Assembly (NCBI RefSeq): GCF_002160955.1
Contig: NZ_NFLN01000010.1
Span: forward strand, 1-64,000
Source: Gemmiger sp. An120
Lineage (GTDB): Bacteria; Bacillota; Clostridia; Oscillospirales; Ruminococcaceae
Length of the DNA stretch: 64,000 bases
Reading direction: 5' to 3'
Shown here: positions 16,152 to 25,552 of the stretch, piece after piece
Layout: every line of letters starts with the position of its first letter
Numbering within the stretch: the stretch's first letter is position 1
Program-made: the position numbers and the translations under genes
Notes under the pieces: generated by a model
Databases searched by the model: none
Told to the model about the DNA's origin: nothing
Seen by the model: the letters and a program-made list of their open reading frames with translations, nothing else

Positions 16152-19100
16152 TCAGTTGCACAGATGGCTGTGCAGGATAGCCCCCTGATGGGCACAGTCG
16201 ATGCGCAGGGTCTCGGCAAAGCTGGCGGCGGCGCGGGCGGTATCGCCCAGGCCGTAGCTGCCCAGACCGATCAGGTAGTGGCAATGGCCCTGATTGCGGC
16301 GGGTCAGGTCTTCCTCAAACAGCTGCAGTTCCGGCAGGGACACGGCAAAGTAGTCGATCTTGACGGTGTCGAACAGGTGCTTCTCGCCGTAGTCCACCAG
16401 CTTGTGGAACCGGGCCAGGGCGGCTTCCTCCCGGCCCAGGGCGCGGTGTGCCAGGCCCTGGTACAGGATCATGTCGGCGGGCTGGTCGTTATAGTACATC
16501 ATGCCCGCAGGCTCCTCGGTGCCCACGCTGGCGCGCTCAAAGTAGACCACGGCCTGCTCCTCGTTGCCCAGCATACGCTCGGCACAGCCCAGCGCGTAGT
16601 AGATGTCGTTGTCCTTGGCGCCTTCCAGCTTGCCCTCGCCCAGGTTCTCGGGGAATACCAGCGCTTTGAGCAGCAGGTCCCGGGCGCCGGCGGCGTCACC
16701 GGCGTTCAGCTTGGCCAGGCCCATCTGGGTCAGGGCGGTGGCGTACTGCTTGGTCACCTTGCCTTCACCGCCCTCCCAGGGATGGAAATGACGGCCCATG
16801 ATGATGGCATAGGCCTCTTCATAGCGGCCCAGCAGGTTGAGCAGGGTTACATATTCCACGCACAGATCGTCCCGCTTGACCCTGGTCTCGGGGTACTTGT
16901 CCAGATTGGCCAGACGCTCGGCGGGGGTCACGCCGGTCTTTTTGTACAGCTGATCCAGTTCCAGCAGGATACGGGCGTCGGTGGTATCCAGGGCAAAGGC
17001 CTTTTCCATGCCTTCGCGGGCACGGACGGGATCCTTGGAGTTGTTGAACCAGGTCAGGGACAGGTTGCGCCACACGGTGGGGAACGCCGGATCCAGTTCG
17101 GCGGATTTCTCCCACAGCTGACGGGAAGTCTCATACTGCTTCTTGTCGTAGTACAGGCAGCCCAGGTAGTAGGGGGCGCGGGGATCGGTGGGATCGGCTT
17201 CCATAGCCTGCTGCAACACACACAGATCCTCCAGCTTGTTGGGGAAGCAGTACAGCGGGCTGCGCCCCTTGGCCTCGGCAAAGGCCTTGCGGCTGGCGTC
17301 CTCGTCGCCCAGGCGGGCCAGATAAGCGCCCTCGTAGTACTTGAGCATGGGGCTGCCGGCGGTGCACAGGCGCAGCATGGCCACCGCGGTATCCCACTGA
17401 CCAGCCTCGGCCAGGTCGATGGCGCACTCGATAAAGCTGCTGGCACGATTGCCCATCAGGTGCAGCAGTTCCTCGTGGCCGGTGCCCTCCCACTGGCCCA
17501 GCAGGTAGCGGGACACATAGCAGAAGGGATCCAGTTCCAGATCGCTGCGCAGCTGATCCAGGGCCTCCACGCGGCGGCCCAGCTTATCCAGCAGGATGGC
17601 GCGCAGGCTGCGGGCTTTCAGGTTGTGGGCGTTGCGCACCAGGCTGCGCTCCACATGGGCCAGGGCCTCCCGCCACTCGCCGCGGCGGGTGCTGATGGCA
17701 GCCAGGTAGTAGAAGCTCATCTCCTGCTGGGCGGCGGTCCAGGTGGCCTTGTAGAAGGCGTCGAAGGCCTCGTCGTTACGGCCCTGGTAGAACAGCGCCA
17801 GGCCCAGATCGTAGTAGGCTTCGCTGTCGTAGGGGTTGGGGTTCTTCCAGGTCAGGCGGGCGATGGCGGCACGGAAGTGCTTCTCCGCCTGGGCGAACAG
17901 GCCCCGGCGCAGCAGCAGCAGGCCGTAGCCGGTGTTCAGGCGGATGTCGCCCGGGTCACGCTTCAGACCTTCCAGATAGTAGGGATCGGGATCGTAGGTG
18001 GCGTGGCGGTACTGTTCCAGATGCTGGGCAGTCAGGTACAGTTCCTCGCAGGTGGCGATCTCCTCCGGCTCCTTGGCGGGCTGGGCGGGATCAGGCACCT
18101 TGTCCACATGGGGCGCGGCGGCGGTGTAGTCCAGCAGCAGACGGCCGTCGGCATCGTAGACCGACAGGGTCAGCTCATGGGCGGCCAGGTCGCCGGTCTC
18201 GGCGGTGGTGCAGAGCACCTGGGTGGGCGACAGGTCGTTGGTGCGGTCCAGCCAGGTCTTGCCGCCGCCGGTCAGGACGGTGCGTACCCCGGCACGGGGG
18301 CCGGTGGCGTAGACCACCACATGGGACACCCCGTCCGCAACTTCCAGGTTCAGCACGATCTCGGTGCTGGCGTTCTTGACGCTGCCCGCCTTTTTGTAGG
18401 GCATGAAATACTGGGTGAAGGTCTTTTCCTCAAAGGGCTTGAGCCAGGTGAAGTCGGGCTGGTTGTCGGTGAACATACCGGTCATCAGCTCGATGTAGGG
18501 GCCGTTCTCGTCGGTCAGGTTACGGTCCCAGGCCTTGCCGAAGTCGCCGCAGCCCCAGGTCCACTGCTTCTTGCCGGGGGACACATGGTGGTCGGCAATG
18601 TGCAGGATGCCGGCCTCCACCTGGTAGTCATAGCCGCCCACGAAGTTGTAGTCAGAGTGGTAGGCCATGTAGGAGGTGGGTACCGGGATGTTCTTGTAGC
18701 GGCTGATGTCCACGCCCGCGCCGTAGTCGTGCTTGTAGTACACGCCGGTGGCGATGGGGAAACGGGAGACATCCCGCTTGCCGTGGTCCATAACCGCGGT
18801 CACGTCGGGCGGGAAGATGGACTGGGTGTAGTCGTTGACCGGTACCGCGGGGTTGGCCCACCACAGGAAGGTCTGGGGGGTGTTGGTGCGGTTGTACAGC
18901 TGGCCCTTGATCTCGATGTAGGCTTTATCCGGGTAGAGGGTGAAGCTGGCCATACCCTTGGTGCCGTACATCTGGTCCACCTCGCTCACCTGCACGGTGG
19001 CGCTGCCGTCCGGATTGTTCTTCAGCACAAAATCGGTGGGGGCATAGGTGGTAGGACGATGATGCTGGGGCCAGTTGAACTCGATACCGCCGCTGATCCA

Positions 19101-19436
19101 GGGCCCGGTCAGGCCCACCAGCGCGGGTTTGATGACCTCGTTGTAGTACACGAAGTCGTAGCCGTTGGTCTTATCATAGGCGCGCTGGATACGGCCGCCC
19201 AGCTCCGGCAGAATCATGACCTTCAGATAGTCATTTTCCAGCCAGACCGCCTGATAGGTCTGATCCTGCTTCTCGTCCAGAATTTTATCGATCACAGGAT
19301 AGGGATACACACGGCCGGAGCTTCCCTGGTAGACCCGCTTTTCCAAAAACATGGGATTGCGGTCCGGTTTGCCCACGCCATAGGTGGGGATGACCAGAGC
19401 TTCCTGCCATACACGAACTTTACCCGTTTGCTGCAT
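16152..19436 (-). CDS. DUF5107 domain protein with TPR repeats
   Basis: A 1094-residue protein without signal peptide or membrane segment, so probably cytoplasmic. Residues about 20-440 are an aromatic, beta-rich DUF5107 module ([46 protein letters not shown]), whose fold and motifs recall the galactose-mutarotase-like beta-sandwich superfamily. Residues about 480-1090 are tandem tetratricopeptide-like helices (for example [40 protein letters not shown]). The family occurs beside sugar transporters, and here it is divergent from an AraC regulator and next to a sugar ABC transporter. A role in handling a carbohydrate is inferred; no reaction is established. The strong conservation of His and Trp in HHRP and [11 protein letters not shown] suggests a catalytic or binding pocket. 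Confidence 0.8.
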   Translation of the reverse strand: MQQTGKVRVWQEALVIPTYGVGKPDRNPMFLEKRVYQGSSGRVYPYPVIDKILDEKQDQTYQAVWLENDYLKVMILPELGGRIQRAYDKTNGYDFVYYNEVIKPALVGLTGPWISGGIEFNWPQHHRPTTYAPTDFVLKNNPDGSATVQVSEVDQMYGTKGMASFTLYPDKAYIEIKGQLYNRTNTPQTFLWWANPAVPVNDYTQSIFPPDVTAVMDHGKRDVSRFPIATGVYYKHDYGAGVDISRYKNIPVPTSYMAYHSDYNFVGGYDYQVEAGILHIADHHVSPGKKQWTWGCGDFGKAWDRNLTDENGPYIELMTGMFTDNQPDFTWLKPFEEKTFTQYFMPYKKAGSVKNASTEIVLNLEVADGVSHVVVYATGPRAGVRTVLTGGGKTWLDRTNDLSPTQVLCTTAETGDLAAHELTLSVYDADGRLLLDYTAAAPHVDKVPDPAQPAKEPEEIATCEELYLTAQHLEQYRHATYDPDPYYLEGLKRDPGDIRLNTGYGLLLLRRGLFAQAEKHFRAAIARLTWKNPNPYDSEAYYDLGLALFYQGRNDEAFDAFYKATWTAAQQEMSFYYLAAISTRRGEWREALAHVERSLVRNAHNLKARSLRAILLDKLGRRVEALDQLRSDLELDPFCYVSRYLLGQWEGTGHEELLHLMGNRASSFIECAIDLAEAGQWDTAVAMLRLCTAGSPMLKYYEGAYLARLGDEDASRKAFAEAKGRSPLYCFPNKLEDLCVLQQAMEADPTDPRAPYYLGCLYYDKKQYETSRQLWEKSAELDPAFPTVWRNLSLTWFNNSKDPVRAREGMEKAFALDTTDARILLELDQLYKKTGVTPAERLANLDKYPETRVKRDDLCVEYVTLLNLLGRYEEAYAIIMGRHFHPWEGGEGKVTKQYATALTQMGLAKLNAGDAAGARDLLLKALVFPENLGEGKLEGAKDNDIYYALGCAERMLGNEEQAVVYFERASVGTEEPAGMMYYNDQPADMILYQGLAHRALGREEAALARFHKLVDYGEKHLFDTVKIDYFAVSLPELQLFEEDLTRRNQGHCHYLIGLGSYGLGDTARAAASFAETLRIDCAHQGAILHSHLCN

Positions 19437-19478
19437 AGCGCGCTTCCTCCTTTGGGCGTTTTCTTTGCCTTTATCCTA

Positions 19479-19500
19479 CCACAAACAAAGGGGTTTGTGG
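19479..19500. promoter_or_regulatory. Perfect inverted repeat, candidate operator
   Basis: CCACAAAC (19479-19486) and GTTTGTGG (19493-19500) are perfect inverted copies around a 6-base spacer. It lies between the divergent DUF5107 gene and the AraC gene, 43 bases upstream of the former. Confidence 0.6.
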
Positions 19501-19565
19501 TTCTCGTTACTTGCTTACTTATTTCAAAAAATTGCGGTATTGATTGGGGAAAATCCCTCCTTGAA

Positions 19566-19594
19566 TTGACACCTTTCGTCCCGTCTCCTATAAT
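19566..19594 (+). promoter_or_regulatory. Perfect consensus promoter for the first AraC gene
   Basis: TTGACA (19566-19571), 17 bases, TATAAT (19589-19594), 24 bases before the start codon. Confidence 0.88.
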
Positions 19595-19618
19595 GGCTTT
19601 AGAGGGAGGGCGATCGGC

Positions 19619-20461
19619 ATGAAAGTGTACAGCAAGGGTGTGCTTCCCAGCTCGGAAATTTACTTTCACACACCCAGCGAAACGGCGCGTAATCTCTTCT
19701 TTTATCCGCTTTGTGTAGGGCATTACTGGTGCAGCGGCGAATACCGGGTGGACCGCAGCAGCTACAACAGTTACCTGGCCCTGTTTGTGGAAAAGGGAAC
19801 CGGCTATGTGCAGGTGGACGGCAGGCGGAGGACGGTGGGTGAAAATTCCGTTTTTTTGCTGGACTGCTACCAGTCGCACATCTATGGTTCCGAGGAGGGC
19901 TGGGAGATTTACTGGCTGCATTTTGACGGCACCCAGGCCCAGGCTTATTTCCGCACGCTGTGCCCCATATCCAACTGCCTGGTGATGACCCCGCCGGACC
20001 CCCGCAGCGTCCGCCGCAGCCTGGTACGGATCTACAATCTGTTCCATGACCGGGGCAAGGTGAGCGAATCGATGGTAAACAAATACACCGTGAGCCTGCT
20101 GACCGATTTCTTTACCGGCAGCCCGGCAACCGCCGACCGGGGCGAATCGGTCTCGGAAGAGCTGCTCAGCTACATTGCGGAAAATCTGGAGCAGCCGCTG
20201 ACGCTGACCGATCTGGCGCGGCGGGCTTCCCTGAGTCCGTATCACTTTACCCGCCAGTTTAAAAAGGAGACCGGCTATACCCCGCACGAATACATCATCT
20301 TTGCCCGGGTCAATGCCGCCAAGTACTATCTGAAAACTACCTCGCTGCCTGCCAAGGCAATCACCCACAAGTGCGGTTTTTCCAGTGAAGCCGCTTTCTG
20401 CACCACCTTCAAACGGGTGGTGGGGGTCACACCGCTGGAATACCGCCGTTCTTCCCTGTAA
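19619..20461 (+). CDS. AraC-family transcriptional regulator
   Basis: A 280-residue regulator. Residues about 20-130 form the cupin-like sensor domain (YLALFVEKGTGYVQVDGR near 48-65, then IYWLHFDG), and residues about 180-280 hold the double helix-turn-helix: LTLTDLARRASLSPYHFTRQFKKETG and a second half FSSEAAFCTTFKRVVGVTPLEYR. It is transcribed divergently from the DUF5107/TPR gene and followed by the sugar ABC transporter on the opposite strand, so control of both is likely, with an inducing sugar or sugar phosphate unknown. GAGGGAGGG precedes the ATG. Terminator 20469-20496 follows directly. Confidence 0.93.
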   Translation: MKVYSKGVLPSSEIYFHTPSETARNLFFYPLCVGHYWCSGEYRVDRSSYNSYLALFVEKGTGYVQVDGRRRTVGENSVFLLDCYQSHIYGSEEGWEIYWLHFDGTQAQAYFRTLCPISNCLVMTPPDPRSVRRSLVRIYNLFHDRGKVSESMVNKYTVSLLTDFFTGSPATADRGESVSEELLSYIAENLEQPLTLTDLARRASLSPYHFTRQFKKETGYTPHEYIIFARVNAAKYYLKTTSLPAKAITHKCGFSSEAAFCTTFKRVVGVTPLEYRRSSL

Positions 20462-20468
20462 TATTTTC

Positions 20469-20496
20469 GCCCGGGTCTGCAGGCCCGGGCTTTTTT
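20469..20496 (+). terminator. Terminator after the AraC gene
   Basis: A 10-bp GC-rich stem (20469-20478 with 20481-20490) followed by six T. Confidence 0.9.
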
Positions 20497-20512
20497 GATA
20501 CGCCGGACACAG

Positions 20513-20597
20513 CACAGGGGCGGACCTTTTCAAGGCCCGCCCCTGTGTTGTAAATTCCTGCATGCAAAGCGGGCCCGGCATAAGCCGGGCCCGTTTT
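20513..20597. terminator. Two further hairpins between convergent AraC and sugar-binding protein genes
   Basis: CACAGGGGCGG (20513-20523) pairs with CCGCCCCTGTG (20537-20547), and CGGGCCCGGC (20570-20579) pairs with GCCGGGCCCG (20584-20593), followed by TTTT. They probably stop the convergent minus-strand transporter transcript, with the second nearer its stop at 20637. Confidence 0.6.
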
Positions 20598-20636
20598 GCA
20601 CAAGGGGTGTGGTTTTATAGCGTTGAATCCGGGAAA

Positions 20637-21689
20637 TTACTCAGCGTACTTGCCCATGACCTCAACGTAGTTCTCCGGGGTGACAACCACGGCGTCCACA
20701 GCGGTCTCCATCTCGGGCTCCTCGCCGTTGATCAGCTGCAGCAGAACCTCGATGGAGCCAGCGCCCACGTCCTCAGCGGAGAAGTAAGCGGAAGCCTTCA
20801 CGCAGGAGAAGTCCTTCTTGAACTCGTCCTTGGCCATGTAGCCGCCCAGACCTACAACGCAGGCGTCCTTATCCAGGCCGGCGCTCTCCAGAGCACGGGC
20901 AGCGCCGATGCAGCCTTCCTCGTTGGCACCGGTAACCAGCCAGGTCTTGATTTCGGGATGAGCGGTGATCACGGCAGCGGCCTGGGTATTGCCCTTGTCG
21001 GTGGTGCCGTCGTAGTCAGCCTTGAAGATGCGGGCGGTGTCAAAGTCGGGGCACAGCTCGGTGAACTTGTCGTACTCGCCCTCAGCACGCGGCACGCAGC
21101 TGGACACGGTGTCCATGGTCATGATCAGCAGGCCAACGTCTTCCTTGGTGGCCAGGTCGTTCTCGTTCACGTAGTTGGCCAGCCACTCGCCGTTGGCTTC
21201 GCCGATCTTGTAAGCGTTGATGCCAACCCAGGGAACCAGCTTCTCGCCGTCAACTTCCAGGGCGTCGTCGGCGGCAACCACGGGGATGCCAGCCTCGTTC
21301 ATCTTGTCCACAACAGCCTGGGACATGGTCTGGTCAGGCACGCAGGTCACAACGCCGGCAGCCTTGTTGGCGATGGCGTTGTCCAGAGCCTTCAGGTACT
21401 CTTCGGGGCTCATCTTGGCGTCCACATAGGTGAACTCGTAGCCAGCGGCCTCGGCAGCAGCCTTGGCAGCCTCGCCCTCATCGATGAACCAGGTCTGGTC
21501 GCCGGCCTTGTAGATGCCGTAGATCATACCCTTGCTGCCGCCCTCCGTGGCGGGCTCGCTGGTGCTGTTGCCCGCAGCGGCGCTGCTGCCGCTGGCAGCG
21601 GGAGTGCTGCTGGATTCACCAGTGCTGCAGCCGGCCATCAGGCCCAGGCACAGCGTAAGAGCCGTTACCAGTGCAAGTGCTTTTTTCAT
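20637..21689 (-). CDS. Sugar ABC transporter substrate-binding lipoprotein (AraF/periplasmic-binding family)
   Basis: A 350-residue extracellular lipoprotein. The signal peptide ends in the lipobox LMAGC (around residue 20), followed by a Ser/Ala-rich linker and a type I periplasmic-binding-protein fold (PBP I). The segments GVVTCVPDQTMSQAVVDKM, GIPVVAADDALEVDGEKL and VITAHPEIKTWLVTGANEEG align best by eye with L-arabinose-binding protein AraF, with RbsB and MglB as more distant relatives. An aldopentose or galactose-like ligand is inferred. ATG 21689 is chosen because GGAGG lies 8 bases upstream and the signal peptide starts there. The gene is the last of a three-gene transporter operon. Confidence 0.92.
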   Translation of the reverse strand: MKKALALVTALTLCLGLMAGCSTGESSSTPAASGSSAAAGNSTSEPATEGGSKGMIYGIYKAGDQTWFIDEGEAAKAAAEAAGYEFTYVDAKMSPEEYLKALDNAIANKAAGVVTCVPDQTMSQAVVDKMNEAGIPVVAADDALEVDGEKLVPWVGINAYKIGEANGEWLANYVNENDLATKEDVGLLIMTMDTVSSCVPRAEGEYDKFTELCPDFDTARIFKADYDGTTDKGNTQAAAVITAHPEIKTWLVTGANEEGCIGAARALESAGLDKDACVVGLGGYMAKDEFKKDFSCVKASAYFSAEDVGAGSIEVLLQLINGEEPEMETAVDAVVVTPENYVEVMGKYAE

Positions 21690-21755
21690 GTTTGTTTCCT
21701 CCAATATGTATTTTTCGCCGGCAAATACCGGCACTCGAACCAGAATAAAGGAAGA

Positions 21756-22742
21756 TCAGGCGTTCTTCTTGCTGGCCTCCAGCAGGCTGCGCTCACGGTT
21801 GCGGCGACGGATGAAGTCAGAGGTCAGAGCGAACAGCAGCAGGCCGCCGCGGGCCACGTACTGCCAGAAGGTGGGGATGTTGACCATGGTCAGGCCGGAG
21901 TTGAAAGCCTGGATCAGGAACACGCCCAGAACGGTGCCGGTCATGCCGCCGACGCCGCCGCTGAAGGACACACCGCCCAGGATAACGGCGGTGATGGCGT
22001 CAAACTCCAGGTTGAGGTTGCCAGAGGGCTGGCCGGAGTTTATTCGGGCAGCAAACAGGGTGCCGCCCAGGGCGCAGAAGATGCCCATGACAACGTAGCA
22101 GATCAGAACGATGCGCTTGGGGTTCAGGCCGGCCAGACGGGCCGCGTCCTTATTGCCGCCGATGGCGTAGACGCTGCGGCCGAACTTGGTCTTGGCCAGG
22201 ATAAAGCCGAAGGCCACATAGCACAGGATGGTGATCCAGACAAACAGCGGGATGTCCAGGAAACGGATCTTGCCGATCCACAGGAAGGTGCTGTCGCTGA
22301 TGGCGATGGGCTTACCGTCGCAGATGATGTAGGCAAAGCCACGGATCACGGACTGGGTAACCAGGGTGGCGATGAAGGCTTCCAGCTTGATGCTGTTGAC
22401 CATCCAGGAGTTGAACAGGCCTACCACGATGCCCGCCACGATGGTGACGATCAGGGCCAGCCAGAAGTTCAGGCCCCAGCTGACCAGCAGGGCTGCCAGC
22501 ACGCCGGAGAAAGCCGCCACAGAGCCGGGAGACAAATCGTTCTGACCGGCAATGATCAGATAGGTATGGCCGATGGCCACCAGGCCTACCAGATGGGAGG
22601 CCACCAGGATATTCACAAAGTTTGTCCATCTGAGGAAGTTACTGTTCAGCAGGGTGAATACGATATATACCACGACGATCGCACCGATCAGGATCAGCTT
22701 GTCGCCGCTGATGATGCCGCCCAGCTTTTTCTTTTCGCTCAT
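21756..22742 (-). CDS. Sugar ABC transporter permease (RbsC/AraH/MglC family)
   Basis: A 328-residue inner-membrane permease with about eight to ten hydrophobic segments and the BPD_transp_2 family signature. It has the Gly-rich GQNDLSPGSVAAFSG near residue 65 and the cytoplasmic coupling region GGNKDAARLAGLNPKRI near residues 190-206, followed by AITAVILGGVSFSGGVGGMTG. It forms the translocation channel with the ATPase and receives sugar from the lipoprotein. The start overlaps the ATPase stop by 4 bases (ATGA). A 66-base gap separates it from the binding-protein gene. Confidence 0.94.
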   Translation of the reverse strand: MSEKKKLGGIISGDKLILIGAIVVVYIVFTLLNSNFLRWTNFVNILVASHLVGLVAIGHTYLIIAGQNDLSPGSVAAFSGVLAALLVSWGLNFWLALIVTIVAGIVVGLFNSWMVNSIKLEAFIATLVTQSVIRGFAYIICDGKPIAISDSTFLWIGKIRFLDIPLFVWITILCYVAFGFILAKTKFGRSVYAIGGNKDAARLAGLNPKRIVLICYVVMGIFCALGGTLFAARINSGQPSGNLNLEFDAITAVILGGVSFSGGVGGMTGTVLGVFLIQAFNSGLTMVNIPTFWQYVARGGLLLFALTSDFIRRRNRERSLLEASKKNA

Positions 22743-24256
22743 GCCTCATTCTCCTTTTTCGTTTTTTCCATCATGCCCAGGCTCAGCAGCCGGTCCTCGG
22801 TGGCGTCCTCGCGCATCACTTCACCGGTGATCTCACGCCCGCGCATTACAATGATGCGGTCGCTCAGGCCAATGACCTCCGGCAGTTCGGAGGAGATCAG
22901 GATCACGCCCAGGCCCTGCTTGGCAAAGTTGCAGATCATCTGGTAGAACTCTGCCTTGGCACCCACGTCGATGCCCTTGGTAGGCTCGTCCAGGATCAGC
23001 ACCTTCGGCTCGGTGGCCATCCAGCGGGCCACGATGCATTTCTGCTGGTTGCCGCCGGAGAGCTCCACGATCTTCTTGTCGGCCGAAGGGGTCTTGATGC
23101 GGAAATCCCGGATGCCCTTTTCGGCGGTCTCCTGCTCGGCTTTCCGGTTCAGGATGCCCAGCGCGTTGGAGTGCTTATCCAGCAGGGAGATGTTGATGTT
23201 ATCGGTGATGTCAAGGTTCGCCAGGATGCCCTGCATCTTGCGGTCTTCCGGCACCAGCACGATGCCGTTTTTCATAGCATGATAGGGCGAATGGTTGTGA
23301 ATGGGTTTGCCTTCCAGCAGCACCTCGCCGCCGGTCATCTTGTCGGCGCCGATGATGGCGCGCATGGTCTCGGTACGGCCTGCGCCTACCAGGCCGGAGA
23401 AGCCCAGCACCTCGCCCTTGTGCAGGGTGAAGGAGACGTCGTCCACGTAGTCCGAGGAGATGTGGCGTGCTTCCAGCAGCACCTCGGTTTTGGGGGCGGT
23501 GTTGCGGTCCAGCTTTTCGTAGATGTCGCCCAGGTCGCGGCCCACCATCATACGGATCATATCCGCTTCGGGGGTGGTGCGGGCGTCCACGGTGTCCACA
23601 TACCGGCCATCCTTGAAGATGGCCACCTTATCCGCGATGGTCTTGATTTCACTCATACGATGGGACACGTAAATGATGATCTTGCCCTCGCTCTTGAGCT
23701 TGCCGATGATCCGGAACAGGCTGTCGATCTCGGCGTCGGACAGGCTGGCGGTGGGCTCGTCAAAGCAGATGACCTTCAGGTTATCACGGCTGTACGCCTT
23801 CATGATTTCCACCATCTGCTGGTAGGCGATGCTCAGATCCTTGACCTTGTCCGTTGCCCGGATGGGAAGCCCGAAATCCTCGATGATCCGCTGGGCGTTT
23901 TCGTTAGCCTTACGGGTATCGATCATGATTCCCTTGGTCGGCATCCGGCCCAGATAGATGTTCTCGGCCACACTCAGCTCCATCAGGATCTGACGTTCCT
24001 GGTAGATCACGCTGATGCCGGCCTCGATGGCCTCATGCGGATTGCGGAAATGCGCCGGCTGCCCGTCCACCAGGTACTCGCCCTCGTCCGGCTGATAGTC
24101 GCCGTTGAGGGTCTTAAGCAGGGTGGACTTGCCCGCCCCGTTTTCGCCCAGGAACGCCAGCACTTCACCGCTGCGCGCCTGGAAACTGACCCCGTCCAAC
24201 GCCTTTACGCCGGGAAAGTACTTGGTGATCTTCTTGAATTCAAGCGTATGCTGCAC
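22739..24256 (-). CDS. Sugar ABC transporter, tandem ATPase (MglA/AraG/RbsA family)
   Basis: A 505-residue protein with two fused nucleotide-binding domains. The first (about 1-240) has Walker A GENGAGKST near residue 37 and Walker B VICFDEPTASL, but its signature helix reads DLSIAYQQM instead of LSGGQ. The second (about 255-500) lacks a normal Walker A (GLVGAGRTE) but has a canonical LSGGNQQK signature and VLILDEPTKGID. This split of competence is typical of MglA/AraG proteins. First gene of the three-gene transporter operon; a TATAAT lies about 100 bases upstream. Neighbouring aldose epimerase supports a sugar substrate. Confidence 0.95.
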   Translation of the reverse strand: MQHTLEFKKITKYFPGVKALDGVSFQARSGEVLAFLGENGAGKSTLLKTLNGDYQPDEGEYLVDGQPAHFRNPHEAIEAGISVIYQERQILMELSVAENIYLGRMPTKGIMIDTRKANENAQRIIEDFGLPIRATDKVKDLSIAYQQMVEIMKAYSRDNLKVICFDEPTASLSDAEIDSLFRIIGKLKSEGKIIIYVSHRMSEIKTIADKVAIFKDGRYVDTVDARTTPEADMIRMMVGRDLGDIYEKLDRNTAPKTEVLLEARHISSDYVDDVSFTLHKGEVLGFSGLVGAGRTETMRAIIGADKMTGGEVLLEGKPIHNHSPYHAMKNGIVLVPEDRKMQGILANLDITDNINISLLDKHSNALGILNRKAEQETAEKGIRDFRIKTPSADKKIVELSGGNQQKCIVARWMATEPKVLILDEPTKGIDVGAKAEFYQMICNFAKQGLGVILISSELPEVIGLSDRIIVMRGREITGEVMREDATEDRLLSLGMMEKTKKENEA

Positions 24257-24354
24257 TTTCCAGACCCCTTTCTTTTGTATCGCCGCCGCGCAGGGATTCT
24301 TTTGCCATTTTGCAACAGATTCCCGTCACAGCGTTGACTGTTTTTGTCTCTTTT

Positions 24355-24360
24355 ATTATA
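24355..24360 (-). promoter_or_regulatory. -10 element for the sugar ABC transporter operon
   Basis: TATAAT on the minus strand, 98 bases before the ATPase start. There is no recognisable -35, which fits activation by an AraC protein. Confidence 0.5.
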
Positions 24361-24433
24361 CCGCTGATTCCTGTCTTGTCTTTCCAAAAACTTGCGCAGT
24401 TATTTCAAAAATTTGCTCTTTATTTTACCAGAC

Positions 24434-24462
24434 TTGTGAAATACTCACCTGTGCCGTACAAT
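24434..24462 (+). promoter_or_regulatory. Promoter for the aldose 1-epimerase gene
   Basis: TTGTGA (24434-24439) and TACAAT (24457-24462), 17 bases apart, 64 bases before the start. It is divergent from the transporter -10. Confidence 0.65.
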
Positions 24463-24526
24463 AAAGCCGAACCTTTTTTCTTGAGGAAAGGCTTGCAAAA
24501 AGTGCACAAAGAAAGCGGGACAAGCC

Positions 24527-25552
24527 ATGGATTTTTTTTACAAATATGCAAGGATTTTTGGGGAACCTGCCCAACAGCACCGATGTTTTCTGTTGGAAAC
24601 GGACAAGATTCGTATCAAAACGGTTCCAAATGGGGCGGCTTTGTCTCGGGTTGAAATACTCGACAAAACCGGCAGATTTTCAAATATTGCGCTGCCTTTA
24701 CCCTCTCCGGATGCCTGTATCCGCAGCGGCACCCATGCGGGCACCACGTTGGGCCCGGTTGCAGGCCGTGTGGAGAACGGGCGGCTGCAGATTCCTGACA
24801 GATCGCTTCAGCTTGCCCAAAACGAGGGGCGCAACCATCTGCACGGAGGGCCCGGCGGTCTTTCCCGCCAGGTCTGGCAGACGGTGCATGCCCGGCCGGA
24901 TCAGGTAGCCTACCGGCTGGATCTGCCGGACGGGCTGGACGGCTATCCGGGAAACCGGACCTTTTGGGTGGGGTACGCCCTGACCGGGCCTGCCCAGCTG
25001 ACCATCCGCTACCGGGTGGAAACGGATGCGCCGACCCCGGTAAGCCTGTCCAACCATACCTATTGGAATCTGAGTGGTGATTTTGCCCATCCCTGCACCG
25101 GCCACCGGCTGCAGATTGCCGCCCGGCAGGCCTGCTGGAATGACCAGGAACACCTGCCCCGGGGCGTGCTGGATGTTGCCGGTACGCCGCTGGATTTCAC
25201 CTGTTCGCAGGAACCTGCGCCCCATGCGGATCATCCGCAGCTGCACAACGCGCTGGGCTACAACAACGCCTATCTGCTGGAGGGCTCCCCTGCCGTCCGG
25301 CTGGAACACCCTGCCAGCGGCCGGGTTTTAACCATGGAAACCGACCTGCCGGCGCTGGTGTTTTATTCCGGCGGGTATCTGGCCGGCGAACCGCTGGAGG
25401 GCGGCTGTGCCGCCGAAAGCGCCGCTTTTGCCCTGGAGCCCCAGGAACGGCCGGGACTGCCCGCGCTGGTGCTGCCCGGCCAGCCCTGGGAGCGCTGGAT
25501 CCGTCTGACCTTCTCAGCGGAGCAAATGCCGCGTCAGCGGTTTTTCACCTGA
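24527..25552 (+). CDS. galM: Aldose 1-epimerase (mutarotase)
   Basis: A 341-residue GalM-family protein interconverting alpha and beta anomers of aldoses. It has the family blocks GRVENGRLQI, the first conserved His in NHLHGGPGG near residue 106, the second in SLSNHTYWNLSG near residue 175, an Asp-containing GTPLDFT and the C-terminal catalytic Glu in FALEPQ near residue 308. The ribosome-binding site (GCGGGA) is weak. The gene overlaps the next minus-strand gene convergently by 19 bases, with no terminator between them. Location beside the AraF-like transporter supports use of an imported aldose. Confidence 0.93.
   Translation: MDFFYKYARIFGEPAQQHRCFLLETDKIRIKTVPNGAALSRVEILDKTGRFSNIALPLPSPDACIRSGTHAGTTLGPVAGRVENGRLQIPDRSLQLAQNEGRNHLHGGPGGLSRQVWQTVHARPDQVAYRLDLPDGLDGYPGNRTFWVGYALTGPAQLTIRYRVETDAPTPVSLSNHTYWNLSGDFAHPCTGHRLQIAARQACWNDQEHLPRGVLDVAGTPLDFTCSQEPAPHADHPQLHNALGYNNAYLLEGSPAVRLEHPASGRVLTMETDLPALVFYSGGYLAGEPLEGGCAAESAAFALEPQERPGLPALVLPGQPWERWIRLTFSAEQMPRQRFFT

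Noticed and set aside
15751-16284. N-terminal extension of pflB to a 920-residue protein
   Set aside because: The extra 178 residues are translation of the riboswitch leader and promoter; family start and ribosome site support 15750.
16164-19622. 1152-residue open frame on the plus strand opposite the DUF5107/TPR gene
   Set aside because: Antisense shadow created by biased codon use; the minus-strand protein has clear domains and repeats.
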